Shown in pieces: positions 33,480 to 42,755 of a DNA stretch of 64,000 nucleotides. Both the position numbers and the translations under genes were made by a program. Each line of letters starts with the position of its first letter. The stretch's first letter is position 1. The DNA comes from Planococcus citri (Eukaryota; Arthropoda; Insecta; Hemiptera; Pseudococcidae), in contig NC_088678.1 of assembly GCF_950023065.1 (NCBI RefSeq), forward strand, positions 12,452,580 to 12,516,579. Direction: 5' to 3'. The notes under the pieces are model-generated. The model saw nothing but the letters and a program-made list of their open reading frames with translations, was not told the DNA's origin and made no database searches.

Positions 33480-34670
33480 GATTTAGTACTATTATTTGGT
33501 CTTAGTATAATCGGTTTCAGTTTCGTAGCTCTTTTAGCTGTTTTTGAAATTTTAAACTAAGAGACCATCGGTATTTTCTACGTGGTTTCTCCTAGCTAAT
33601 TTATTTCGCAAAATCATTATTAATTGAGACCGGTTACGTCTACGTAGCTCTTCCTAGCTACAATCACTTTACTCACCGGTAAATTGACCGTAGGTATTCT
33701 GCTAATGAACGTTCGTTAAAATTATCTTTCATTTGCGTATCTGAATTGACTAAATTATTCGCTAGTTATCAATGATTTGATTTGGTTCGCTGCTAATTTG
33801 TAATTTTGAATTTTACTCACTTTGGAATATTTTTCAAAATACTAAATCGGAGAATTAGCGTTTGAAGCCAAATCACCAAGTACCTACTGTTTTACTTACG
33901 TTGAAGTACGCAGTTTTTACTCAGCGATCATTGTTCTGAAAGATAATTACTGTAACGTTCGGTTTCGTCTACGTAGCTCATTTTGTAATTTGGAAATAAA
34001 CATTATCTGAACAATCTGTACTCTGAGAGATCGTCTGGTACTCATTACTTACTTACATTGAAGTATGTAATTGGTACTTACGTGATATTTTATTTTACCA
34101 TAAAGAAAATTTTGCATCAACGCTCGGTTTCATCTTCGTAGCTCTTCCACGTTAGAATCATTTCACTCGCCGGTGAATTGATCGTAGATGTAATGCTAAC
34201 TTTCAAAATCTAATCATAAGTTCGAAACCAACTCTTATTAGAGTAATTTTCAACTCACGTAGCTTGTTGCTAACTATTTTGAAACGAAAACCGAATGTGA
34301 TGAATTCATTGTAGAGATTCACTTTACCATTGATGTGTAATATTCACGTTGCTTGCTTTTATCATCGAATAATTTAGTATACAAATAAACTTCGAGTTGT
34401 TACCTGAATTTGTATTTGTAGTTATTCGATGTATTTTTCACTTCAGCCTTCATCATTGCTTAATTGCAGCTTCCATTCTTCTTAGGTACTAAAAAATCGA
34501 TCGAAAATGTTAGTATCGAATCTGATTAAAATACCATCAAGCGTTTGAGTTGTTAATTTTATGAGGCATATGTTGAACGTTAGGTTACTTTCTACGAAGT
34601 ATCCATTTATTCATTTGCGTGTATTTAAGCTGTGTGAGAATGTACATTGTTTACTTTCGGCGAAGTATGC
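33480..34670. repeat. Second degenerate hairpin-repeat array
   Basis: CGTAGCTC occurs at about 33524, 33643, 33972 and 34137, each preceded by a CGGTTTCGTCT-like word; at 33644-33661 it forms the perfect hairpin GTAGCTCTTCCTAGCTAC. Interleaved are four hairpins of the form TACTT-N6-AAGTA at 33893-33908, 34050-34065, 34586-34601 and 34652-34667, with different loops. ACTCACCGGTAAATTGACCG (33671) has a related copy near 34168. The array is noncoding and lies between pol and the 1248-aa ORF. Confidence 0.65.
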
Positions 34671-34980
34671 AATGTAGAGCTGTGCAATGAGAGTGTGAAT
34701 AACTAATTAAAGCAAGCGGTACGAAATACATTTATATTTAAGGCATAGGAAACAAGTACGGAAATGCAAATTGATACGATATGACTAAATTAATCACGAC
34801 GATGATCACATCTTGTATGTGTTTCATTGTCGCAATCTGGTGCGCTGATTCACCCGCAAATACGTCGATTCGCTGGAATTTCTGCGCCGTCGTTATCGTA
34901 TTAATTAATTACTCCTTGATTCAACAAATAAATCACATGTCATTGGTTAGATTTATTAACGGTGATGATTATTCAGAGTG

Positions 34981-35205
34981 TTAACGAAAAATATATACCT
35001 GATAGTGGTTGGTATTTTCCGTGAGATTATCCCACCACTCCAAGTAGGACAACTGAATCCATTTCGGCGTTTCATTACCGTTGTTATTTCTAACGTAACA
35101 TTTTCTGAAGATTTCGCCGTTGATTTTTCTAATACGACACGTCTGACGAATACGTTGCGTCGATATAGTGTGCTCGTGGTGGACAATATTCGGTTGGGCT
35201 TCCAT
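34981..35205 (-). CDS. Possible small accessory ORF or exon (74 aa)
   Basis: The ATG at 35205 opens a frame with a protein-like mix of charged and aromatic residues (RIRKINGEIFRKCYVRNN, then WIQLSYLEWWDNL). An exon-donor-like CAG/GTATAT lies five codons before the stop, so this may be a first exon joined to a downstream ORF. The pattern of a basic strand, Y-V and W...W.NL faintly recalls a chromodomain, but it is too short and diverged to assign. A 76-aa frame overlaps it on the same strand; this one looks more protein-like. It may be a chance frame. Confidence 0.3.
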   Translation of the reverse strand: MEAQPNIVHHEHTISTQRIRQTCRIRKINGEIFRKCYVRNNNGNETPKWIQLSYLEWWDNLTENTNHYQVYIFR

Positions 35206-36086
35206 TTTTCTGTTAAAAAATTGAAGCGAAATTAATGAGATTACTCGATGTTAGTTTGAACTGAATATTGCGTAATTGAAGGTTTACTTACTCGTTTCAA
35301 TACAGCTGGCACTGTAGAAATCGATGAACAGTAATTTAATACGTGGATGAACCTTAAAACAGCTTCAATTATTCAAAAAGATCGCAATTTTACTTGGAAC
35401 AACTTATAAGTCAGTCAAATTTTCCTTCGAAGTAATGAAATGGTGATAAGAGCACATTTTCGCCGGTGTTATTTCGTCAGAGTACATGCGGATGTGGTGG
35501 CTCACGTTTCTGCCCGTAACGTAACGCGTAACGTTTCACGTAGCGTTATTTTTCAAAATTTTGAGATTTTGCTCAAATTTTGCGTTTTTAGCTATCTAAA
35601 CCGAGTATTGGCTATTACGTGGTTATTCCCTTGTGGAATATTTACGTGTTTAGTGATTCTCGAAGTTAAATTTCAGTTTTTTACCGAATTTCAACTTCGA
35701 AAAAATCCAAACTCAGCCAATACTGTAGTTACATTTCAGTCTTTTACCGAATTTTAACTTGTTGAGACTTGTAATGGGGCATACGTGATTTATGATTATT
35801 CAAAAATCTAATTATTTTCGAAATTGATCATTTTAAATGCCCCAGTCCGCGTTTACATGTGTTTGGTTGTATTTTCAAATCTAATTATTCAAAATTTGCA
35901 ACTTTTTCTCATATTTGTGATTCGTTCTGACTGTTTTAATTTCCTGTTTGAAATTTTGCCAATCAAAATAAATTTACATTGTGACTTGGATTTCGGCGAA
36001 TCCTGGTCTGTGGTGTATTTTGGTCACTATCTGGTTATAGTGTTCAAAATTTCCAGTTATGAGTTTACCAAATAAAATGACTAATT
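35206..36086. other. Noncoding stretch just downstream of pol
   Basis: AT-rich with short repeated words (TTTTACCGAATTT near 35679 and 35742; TCTAATTATT near 35807 and 35879). Plus-strand frames of 83-105 aa are antisense to the element and unconvincing. Confidence 0.4.
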
Positions 36087-39000
36087 TCAGATTTTATTGA
36101 GTAACCAGCCGTTCATGGCGTTGGTAATTGTACTCTTTAAGAATTGAGCAATTGCATTTTCATTTCTAGGTATTTCACACTGAGGTGGAATTTCAACCTT
36201 TATGATTTCCCCTTCCAGTTTATATTCTGGTGGGAGAGAAATGAAAATGTTAATTTCATTTTCCTCAGGATTGATCTCAACTGTGACCTTATTGACCTCT
36301 AGATTTCTCGGTTCCACAGTATAGACTTCTTGTAAGTCTTCTGTGACCGGAAACTCCGAGTCCTCAATAAAATAACTTTTATATAGACTTTTTTCAGAGT
36401 AATGATATGGGACAATCTGATGGAAATCATAGGTTCTAAGTGGGTCTTGACCCATACGCATCAGGCGTGCCTTGATTCTCTCAGATTTTCTCTGAGATTT
36501 AGTCAATTTATTCGGATCCTTTGCCGGTTGTGCGCTGCCTCCTGTCGTCAAATCTCCTGTTTGAGATTGCGACATGGAAGGTTGCGGCTCCGCGGCGTTT
36601 GTCACAATTTTGGGTGTCTTTGGAGGTCGACCTCGCGGCTTCCTGTTAGAAGGAGCAAGTTGTGCACTTTGTTTGGGTGTGGCTGCGGATGCCCCAGTCG
36701 AAGTTGAGGATTCTAGTTGATCCTCTGTGCTCGCCTGAGTCTCCTCAGTGGCATTGGTATTTTGAGCTGAGTCATTTGGATCAACTTCCTCTCGTAAATC
36801 AGTGGATGTTGATTCCGTAGACTGTTGTTCAGTTGGCACTTCACCATTTACTGCAGTTTCAGTAATCGGTGGGTTGTGCACTTCAACTTCTACTTGTAGT
36901 TCGGTAGCTGTTGAAGTACTGGCTTGATCGCGTTTTTCAGCTCTTTGTTGTGCTCGAAGGTCGCGTGCTGTATTTTCAAGCTGTCGTAAAATAGCAGGTG
37001 ATGCTTCTGTAATGTCACGCTCATTAATACCGACACCCTGCGGTGCACGAGTTGGCGGATCGTCAACGTCTTCCTCACTGTCAGACATTGCTTCGCGAGC
37101 TTTGAATAAAAATTCTTTGATTTTTTCTTCAATCGAACGCTGGTCTAATAATGATTTGAGACAGTCGCTTTTTTCCATGTCTTCGATGTTTTTACTAGTT
37201 AGGAATAGCGTTAACTGTCTTATGTTCGAAATTCTATCTACAGTTGTTCCATCTGTAGGTTTCAGAAGGTAACTGTTGAAACCTGACCATTTTATTACTA
37301 TAAAAGGTCCATGTTTCTTTTGATAGAGTTTCGCAGCTGTTCGTTTTTCGAAACTTGACTGTTTGTGGTTGGTAATCAGAACCATATCGCCAGGTTGCAA
37401 ATATGTAGGATCAACGTGCGTTTTGTTGAAGCAATATTCTTCTTCAATACGCTTTTGACGTCTTTTTTCTCTAATAAATGCTTCAACGGCTTGGCGATCA
37501 GTCAAATTTCCGCTTCTGTCTTCTTGCCATTCACTCGTATACACAGCTTTTTTGGCCAACATATCTGCTATGATATTAGTGTATTCTACTTTGCGTGCGT
37601 ATACGTGCTGAAATTCTACATCTTCGAGCTCTTGCCTGATAGCAAGAATACGTTGAAATAGTTCAGCATGATGAACTGGCTTGTTTCGGGAGTTCTTCCA
37701 ATTATTGGTTTTCCAAATTGAGCATGTGTTCGTTAGCGCTTTGATTACGTAATTCGAGTCTGATAACAACTTTATCTTCTTCACACCGTTATCTCGTAAT
37801 ATTTCGAGCGCAATAATTATTGCCATTAGTTCGGCGTAATTGTTCGTAACCTGGAATTCTGTGCTTATAATCCTGTCAGATATGTTAGCAGTTGAACCCG
37901 GTTTGAAACAAATTCCTATTCCAGCAATAGCTTCGGGTGAGCCGTTTTTGGAACAGGCGCCGTCGGCTGTAACTCTGGCATAGCCATTGTTGTCGATAAA
38001 GACTTCCTGTTCGTTCGACGGGACGTCAAATATCTTGAGTTCGCGGCTTCGACATTCCTCAATGGTTATTGATGGAATTTGGTTGTTTTCATTTTGATCA
38101 TGTAATCGTGCTAACGCATCTCGGAAGTTGAAAGTTCTAATTTCAGTAGGAAAACCTGGAATTGTCGTGTCTGGTATGAACCAAGCCTCGTTGGGCTTGA
38201 AACCAAACGACGTTGGTGTGTTATTTATTTCGTTCTGGATTTCTCCAACGAATTTACTCCAACCAAGATGAGTGCGATATGGATCATAAACTTCATTGAG
38301 TTTGACACGTAACTTATCGCCTATGACTCTCATTGTTCGTTCCACTGAAGAACTCTGAGGGTTGTAAGCTGTCGTGTGTGCAACTTTGATCTCGCATTTT
38401 TCCAGCAAATTGTACCAGGAATCGGAAATAAATTGCGTACCGTTGTCAGTGATCACTTTCTTGATCTTGACATCGTGGATTTCAATTTCAAATAAAATTG
38501 ATTCCATTGCGTTGCAAACTACTTTCTTTTGAATCCTGTGCATGTCTCGAAGCCAGACACGACTGGTAAAGATTTCTTTTGCAACTAGCAAGTATTTCGG
38601 GTCGTTCTTCAATGCTGGAACTGGTCCATAGATATCTACCGATAGCACATCGCCGATGGCGTACGCCTCGATTTGAGCGTATTCCAGCACTTTGTGCTTC
38701 GCGTAGTTCTTGTTCACTTTGCATATAATGCAGGTGTTTGTAATATCGCGAATATACGCGAGTGAACTAGGATGGTAGTATAGTTGCTTGAAGATTGTAT
38801 CCAATCTACTTGCCCCTGTATGCCCATAAGCACAGTGGAGGTAGTCGACCGTGTCATACAATAATCGATCAGGTAAATATGGTACTTGCGATTTGTCTGG
38901 CAAAATTTTCATCAGACGTTTCTTACCATCGCGTGTGTACATTATGTCATAAATTTGTTTTTTACGAAGTGACGTACCCTGTTGCTTCTTATTATTTGCT

Positions 39001-42000
39001 GGTACGTCTTCTTCTAAGACATCCATTATCTTTTTGCAATGTTTATCTCTGGCTTGTTCGTCCTCTATATTGGATAGTAGGTCGAACAATCTGGGTACGT
39101 TTTCGTCCATAAATTTGCAATCCAGAGGTGGTAGGGCGGTCTTTTTACTGGCACCTGTTAGTTCATGATTGTCTTCCTTGTGAAAACCTTTCGTGAACCT
39201 GGGTACCACTTGGTTAATCATCAATAGATCGAGCTCTGTTAGCTCTTCTATGACGATATTTCCGACTACCAGTTCTGGTGCTTTGATGTCGTATAGCGCT
39301 TTGTTGGATAACTTCATGTCATAGATTAGATCGAAATTGCATATAGTTGTAACCCATTTTGCAGCTTTTCGGTGCGTTTTCGCCAGACTCTCAAATTCTT
39401 TGTAAATTGGGAGCAAATTGGCGCGCACGTGGACTCTCCTACTGAAAATCCACATCCAAATCTTTTTGATGACTGAGTAGAGTGTTAGCATTTCTTTGTC
39501 ATACAGCGTAAAGTTTTTCTGGTGCTCCTTGAAGCCAACAGAAATGAACATAATGATTTGCTTTTGTTCATCTTCCTTGTAGAAGAGAACTGCATTCATT
39601 GCATCGTCTGTATAATGCGTATCCAAGAATAAGTCGCCCTCACGTGGAGGTTGTTTCAACGTGAATTCCTTCAAGTACTCCGATTTGAGTATGTCGAAGG
39701 CCTTCTGTTGAGCATCCGTCCAGACTATAGGGTCGTCGCCCTTTGTCAGTTCGTATATTGGGCTCAGGATTTGCATGTATCGGGGAATAAACGGCTTGTA
39801 CAGCACGGTGTTCCCAACAAGAGCTAACACTTCTTTGTTGTTTTTAAGTACGAATTTGCCATGTTTCATATGGTCTTTCTCAAATTTCAGGAATTTTTCC
39901 TTTTTAAGGTCCTGTTTATCAATGTTTTCTTTGGATAAGACGAACCCCAAGTGGTCTGTACGCCTCTTGAAAAAGTGGGTTTTGGTCGGATTCAGTTTTA
40001 ATCCAGCCCGTCTTATTTTTTCGAATACACTGAGTAGTCTATCAAGTGTTTCTTTAAACGTAGTACCAGAGACTTTGACGTCATCCACAAACTTGGAGAT
40101 GCCTTCTTCGTCCTTTAGCACTTGGTTTATCATATGAACAAACTCACCGCTCGAGATCTTCAATCCGTACGGTAGTCTGTTAAATTCGTATACTTGGCCG
40201 TTTATTATGAACGCTGTATACTTTTTCGATTCTTCATCTAGCTCTAATTGCCAGAATCCGGACGTAAAGTCCAGCGTACAAAATAGACCATCAGGTGAAC
40301 CACTGAATATTACGCTATCGATTGTAGCGGGTTCAGTTAGTACGCATTGTAAAAAGTTGTTCAACTCGTCAGCTGCCAAACACAGTCGTATATCGCCATT
40401 CTTTTTAATGACGGGTGCGAGTGTATTTATAAAAACTGAACGAGATGGCCGAATTATTCGCAAATCTAACATCTTTTGAGTCGTCATATCGAGGGCTTGT
40501 TTTAACCGAGCTGGAGGTCTATATTTTTCACCTCGTGGCACTGCTAGGTGCCCCTCACCGGGGATAAAGTTGAAATGTACTTTTTCACCTTTGTAACATC
40601 CCGGATTCAGACTAAATATGTCTTGATAAGCATTGATCTTGTGCATGGCATCGTCTACCTCCTTTTGAGGTGCAATGCCAAGCTCTCGTATTTCAGCTAA
40701 ATCTTCGATGAGATTTTTCTGCATAATACGAACTGCTTTGATTCGGTCTTCTTCAGGCTCTTTTAGCTTGTCTCTTGTAGACATGCTTGTGGCCATTAAA
40801 TCAATAGTTATTGTTGTGTGTTCAGGGATCTGCTCGATCTTAAATAAAGAGAGCGCGTCTTTGTAAACATCTGGGTTTATAAATGCAATTGTAAAATGAT
40901 CGTCATCCTTAGGTTCATGACTTACGCATCTCTGGCGGAAATGTAAGTGTAGATCCAAATGCTCCATGGCTACTCTTCCCAGTATGAAAGTGTTGCCAAT
41001 GGTGTCCATTATGTAGAATGGTACAACGAATTCCTTTGGACCAAAATTAAATGTAATTTCGGCCAGAATTTGTGACGCTCGTTCAATTGCGTTATTGGCC
41101 ATACGTAGCTGCACGATGCGATCCATAGCGATTTCGCGTACTGCATGTGGCACTTTCAATTTGAGTTGTTTCAGCACATTCCTTGAGATAACATTGGGAA
41201 GTGCTCCCGAGTCCAACTGAATGGCGACGATCTTATCACCTACTGTGATTGGAACGACGCAAGTTGGGTCATCGGTACCTTCGTTTACCACTAATGGTTT
41301 TGCTTTTTCTTTCAGCTGAGTTTCATCAAGGTGTGCGTTGTCAATCGCTTCGAGTGCTCGAGCTTCTTTGATTATTCGTTTTCGAAGTGCATGATGTCTC
41401 CATTTCTTGTCGGCAGGTAGGCCTCTTATGAATTTCACACGTGTTGTAGTCGTATCACTATTACACGGGAATGTCTTAATGCCATCCCTTGTCAACAATC
41501 TGAGTAATCTGTCTTTGGGAGGTTTCTTGATTATTGCATTTTTAACTCCAAAATCTCCGATTGGTCTTCGATCCTTCGCTCTATGGTGAATGTTCAAGAC
41601 TTCAAAAGGAATTGGAGAATAATCAAGTTCCGGAAACTCGTCTAATACGAGTTCTGGGTCCTCCATTATCAAACATTTGACATCCATCTCTCTTATGGAT
41701 TTCTTAGTTTGATTTCCTTGTACTAAACCGTCGTCGTCAAGTTCTGTTAACTGAGCCGGACGGGTGTACTTATCCGTGAATGTTTCATAATATTCCTCTG
41801 GTAACATGCAACACGTTGGATCTCGTTGGCAATTAGGATTATTGCACGAGGTTCGATATTCCATAAATAAGGTTTTCTTTCTAGGTTCGACGACCTGACT
41901 ACCTTTTAATGGTTCGTCCTTTATTTCTTCCTCCTGCTTAGGTTGCTGTTCAGGCGGAGCCATGTACGTGTACGAAGGTTGCGGACGTTGTTGGAGTATC

Positions 42001-42698
42001 TTTTGTACTTCGTCGTATGGAGATTTGAGCGCGTTTCTGCTTAAACGTACTCGTTTCCATTCTTCGAATAGTCTGTATATACCTGTACAAACCATGTCGT
42101 AAATCACACGGTACGTAGGTATAGCAGGGTAGTACTTGTTCCTATCCTTTTCGAATTTGAACTTTCGTTCACAAGGAATTACTCGTTGGTTTTTATCTGC
42201 CATGACGCCAATTGCTTCGACACCGGAGGCCGTTATCAATTTTTGCGTCTGCAAATAATACATGGGCGGTTCTTTCCAGAATATTACAATTTGGTCGTCC
42301 GCCGCGTTTTGGAATATTTTACGGTATTCGATATATCGATCTAGTTTAACGCCAATGCTTTTGGGGTCACCTGGAATGCAGGGTTTTACTATTGGGAAGA
42401 TTAATATAATCAATTCCGCCCCTTTATCTTTGACTAGTAGATCTAAGAGTTTGTTTAGACTTTTCTTTATTTTGTCATAAGGTTGAGGTGAGTGATTCAA
42501 TTCGAATTGCAGAGCTGATAGAACGAATTTCTCTCCTTCGGGGAATTCCGTTTTCTCTATACGTCTGTATAATTCTTCAATTGGTAATTGATCACGTAAA
42601 TATGGTGGCACCGCTACAGGTAATGGCGTGTCTCCTCTTTTTAGGAAGTGCGCTATACCGTCGCCTACCCAAATGAATTCCGTAAAGATCGACTTCAT
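36087..42698 (-). CDS. pol: Pol polyprotein with two RNase H domains (2203 aa)
   Basis: Residues 1-210 form an N-terminal domain resembling the accessory protein's SGNH-like region. A Cys cluster lies at 285-297. Aspartic protease: LDSGALPNVIS (D496) and FILGR (572-575). RT: LDFTSGFWQLEL (809) and FVDD (870-873). Gypsy-type RNase H remnant, about 1022-1140: first Asp and YDKE Glu kept, TDH-like site read as RAN, last motif lost. Integrase: H1288-x4-H1293...C1323-x2-C1326, then D1355, D1418, E1453. A second, cellular-type RNase H follows (D1579, E1623, D1647, D1712). Only then comes the GPY/F module (GDMVLI, then GPFIVIKWSGFNSYLL, about 1769-1812). 1830-2203 is an acidic S/T/Q-rich tail with an AT-hook (PRGRPPK, 2021). 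The ATG at 42698 is probably not the main start: the frame is open back to a slippery site in gag. Confidence 0.95.
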   Translation of the reverse strand: MKSIFTEFIWVGDGIAHFLKRGDTPLPVAVPPYLRDQLPIEELYRRIEKTEFPEGEKFVLSALQFELNHSPQPYDKIKKSLNKLLDLLVKDKGAELIILIFPIVKPCIPGDPKSIGVKLDRYIEYRKIFQNAADDQIVIFWKEPPMYYLQTQKLITASGVEAIGVMADKNQRVIPCERKFKFEKDRNKYYPAIPTYRVIYDMVCTGIYRLFEEWKRVRLSRNALKSPYDEVQKILQQRPQPSYTYMAPPEQQPKQEEEIKDEPLKGSQVVEPRKKTLFMEYRTSCNNPNCQRDPTCCMLPEEYYETFTDKYTRPAQLTELDDDGLVQGNQTKKSIREMDVKCLIMEDPELVLDEFPELDYSPIPFEVLNIHHRAKDRRPIGDFGVKNAIIKKPPKDRLLRLLTRDGIKTFPCNSDTTTTRVKFIRGLPADKKWRHHALRKRIIKEARALEAIDNAHLDETQLKEKAKPLVVNEGTDDPTCVVPITVGDKIVAIQLDSGALPNVISRNVLKQLKLKVPHAVREIAMDRIVQLRMANNAIERASQILAEITFNFGPKEFVVPFYIMDTIGNTFILGRVAMEHLDLHLHFRQRCVSHEPKDDDHFTIAFINPDVYKDALSLFKIEQIPEHTTITIDLMATSMSTRDKLKEPEEDRIKAVRIMQKNLIEDLAEIRELGIAPQKEVDDAMHKINAYQDIFSLNPGCYKGEKVHFNFIPGEGHLAVPRGEKYRPPARLKQALDMTTQKMLDLRIIRPSRSVFINTLAPVIKKNGDIRLCLAADELNNFLQCVLTEPATIDSVIFSGSPDGLFCTLDFTSGFWQLELDEESKKYTAFIINGQVYEFNRLPYGLKISSGEFVHMINQVLKDEEGISKFVDDVKVSGTTFKETLDRLLSVFEKIRRAGLKLNPTKTHFFKRRTDHLGFVLSKENIDKQDLKKEKFLKFEKDHMKHGKFVLKNNKEVLALVGNTVLYKPFIPRYMQILSPIYELTKGDDPIVWTDAQQKAFDILKSEYLKEFTLKQPPREGDLFLDTHYTDDAMNAVLFYKEDEQKQIIMFISVGFKEHQKNFTLYDKEMLTLYSVIKKIWMWIFSRRVHVRANLLPIYKEFESLAKTHRKAAKWVTTICNFDLIYDMKLSNKALYDIKAPELVVGNIVIEELTELDLLMINQVVPRFTKGFHKEDNHELTGASKKTALPPLDCKFMDENVPRLFDLLSNIEDEQARDKHCKKIMDVLEEDVPANNKKQQGTSLRKKQIYDIMYTRDGKKRLMKILPDKSQVPYLPDRLLYDTVDYLHCAYGHTGASRLDTIFKQLYYHPSSLAYIRDITNTCIICKVNKNYAKHKVLEYAQIEAYAIGDVLSVDIYGPVPALKNDPKYLLVAKEIFTSRVWLRDMHRIQKKVVCNAMESILFEIEIHDVKIKKVITDNGTQFISDSWYNLLEKCEIKVAHTTAYNPQSSSVERTMRVIGDKLRVKLNEVYDPYRTHLGWSKFVGEIQNEINNTPTSFGFKPNEAWFIPDTTIPGFPTEIRTFNFRDALARLHDQNENNQIPSITIEECRSRELKIFDVPSNEQEVFIDNNGYARVTADGACSKNGSPEAIAGIGICFKPGSTANISDRIISTEFQVTNNYAELMAIIIALEILRDNGVKKIKLLSDSNYVIKALTNTCSIWKTNNWKNSRNKPVHHAELFQRILAIRQELEDVEFQHVYARKVEYTNIIADMLAKKAVYTSEWQEDRSGNLTDRQAVEAFIREKRRQKRIEEEYCFNKTHVDPTYLQPGDMVLITNHKQSSFEKRTAAKLYQKKHGPFIVIKWSGFNSYLLKPTDGTTVDRISNIRQLTLFLTSKNIEDMEKSDCLKSLLDQRSIEEKIKEFLFKAREAMSDSEEDVDDPPTRAPQGVGINERDITEASPAILRQLENTARDLRAQQRAEKRDQASTSTATELQVEVEVHNPPITETAVNGEVPTEQQSTESTSTDLREEVDPNDSAQNTNATEETQASTEDQLESSTSTGASAATPKQSAQLAPSNRKPRGRPPKTPKIVTNAAEPQPSMSQSQTGDLTTGGSAQPAKDPNKLTKSQRKSERIKARLMRMGQDPLRTYDFHQIVPYHYSEKSLYKSYFIEDSEFPVTEDLQEVYTVEPRNLEVNKVTVEINPEENEINIFISLPPEYKLEGEIIKVEIPPQCEIPRNENAIAQFLKSTITNAMNGWLLNKI

Positions 42699-42755
42699 GG
42701 GGACTTTGATGTTACTAGACCGTGCCCCTGTAGTGTCTAGTCCTGTTAGTTTTCC
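42699..42755 (-). promoter_or_regulatory. -1 ribosomal frameshift signal with pseudoknot between gag and pol
   Basis: Sense GGAAAAC (42755-42749) lies directly before the gag TAA stop (42748-42746). The pol frame is -1 to gag and is open from just upstream of this heptamer, after a TGA seven codon-thirds earlier, straight through to the 42698 ATG. After a 7-base spacer, ACTAGAC (42741-42735) pairs with GTCTAGT (42720-42714). The loop GGGG (42728-42725) can pair with CCCC (42702-42699) just before the ATG, extended by AC/GT around a bulged C. This forms a compact H-type pseudoknot. GGAAAAC is not the most classical X-XXY-YYZ heptamer, because the P-site pairing is imperfect. Confidence 0.75.
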
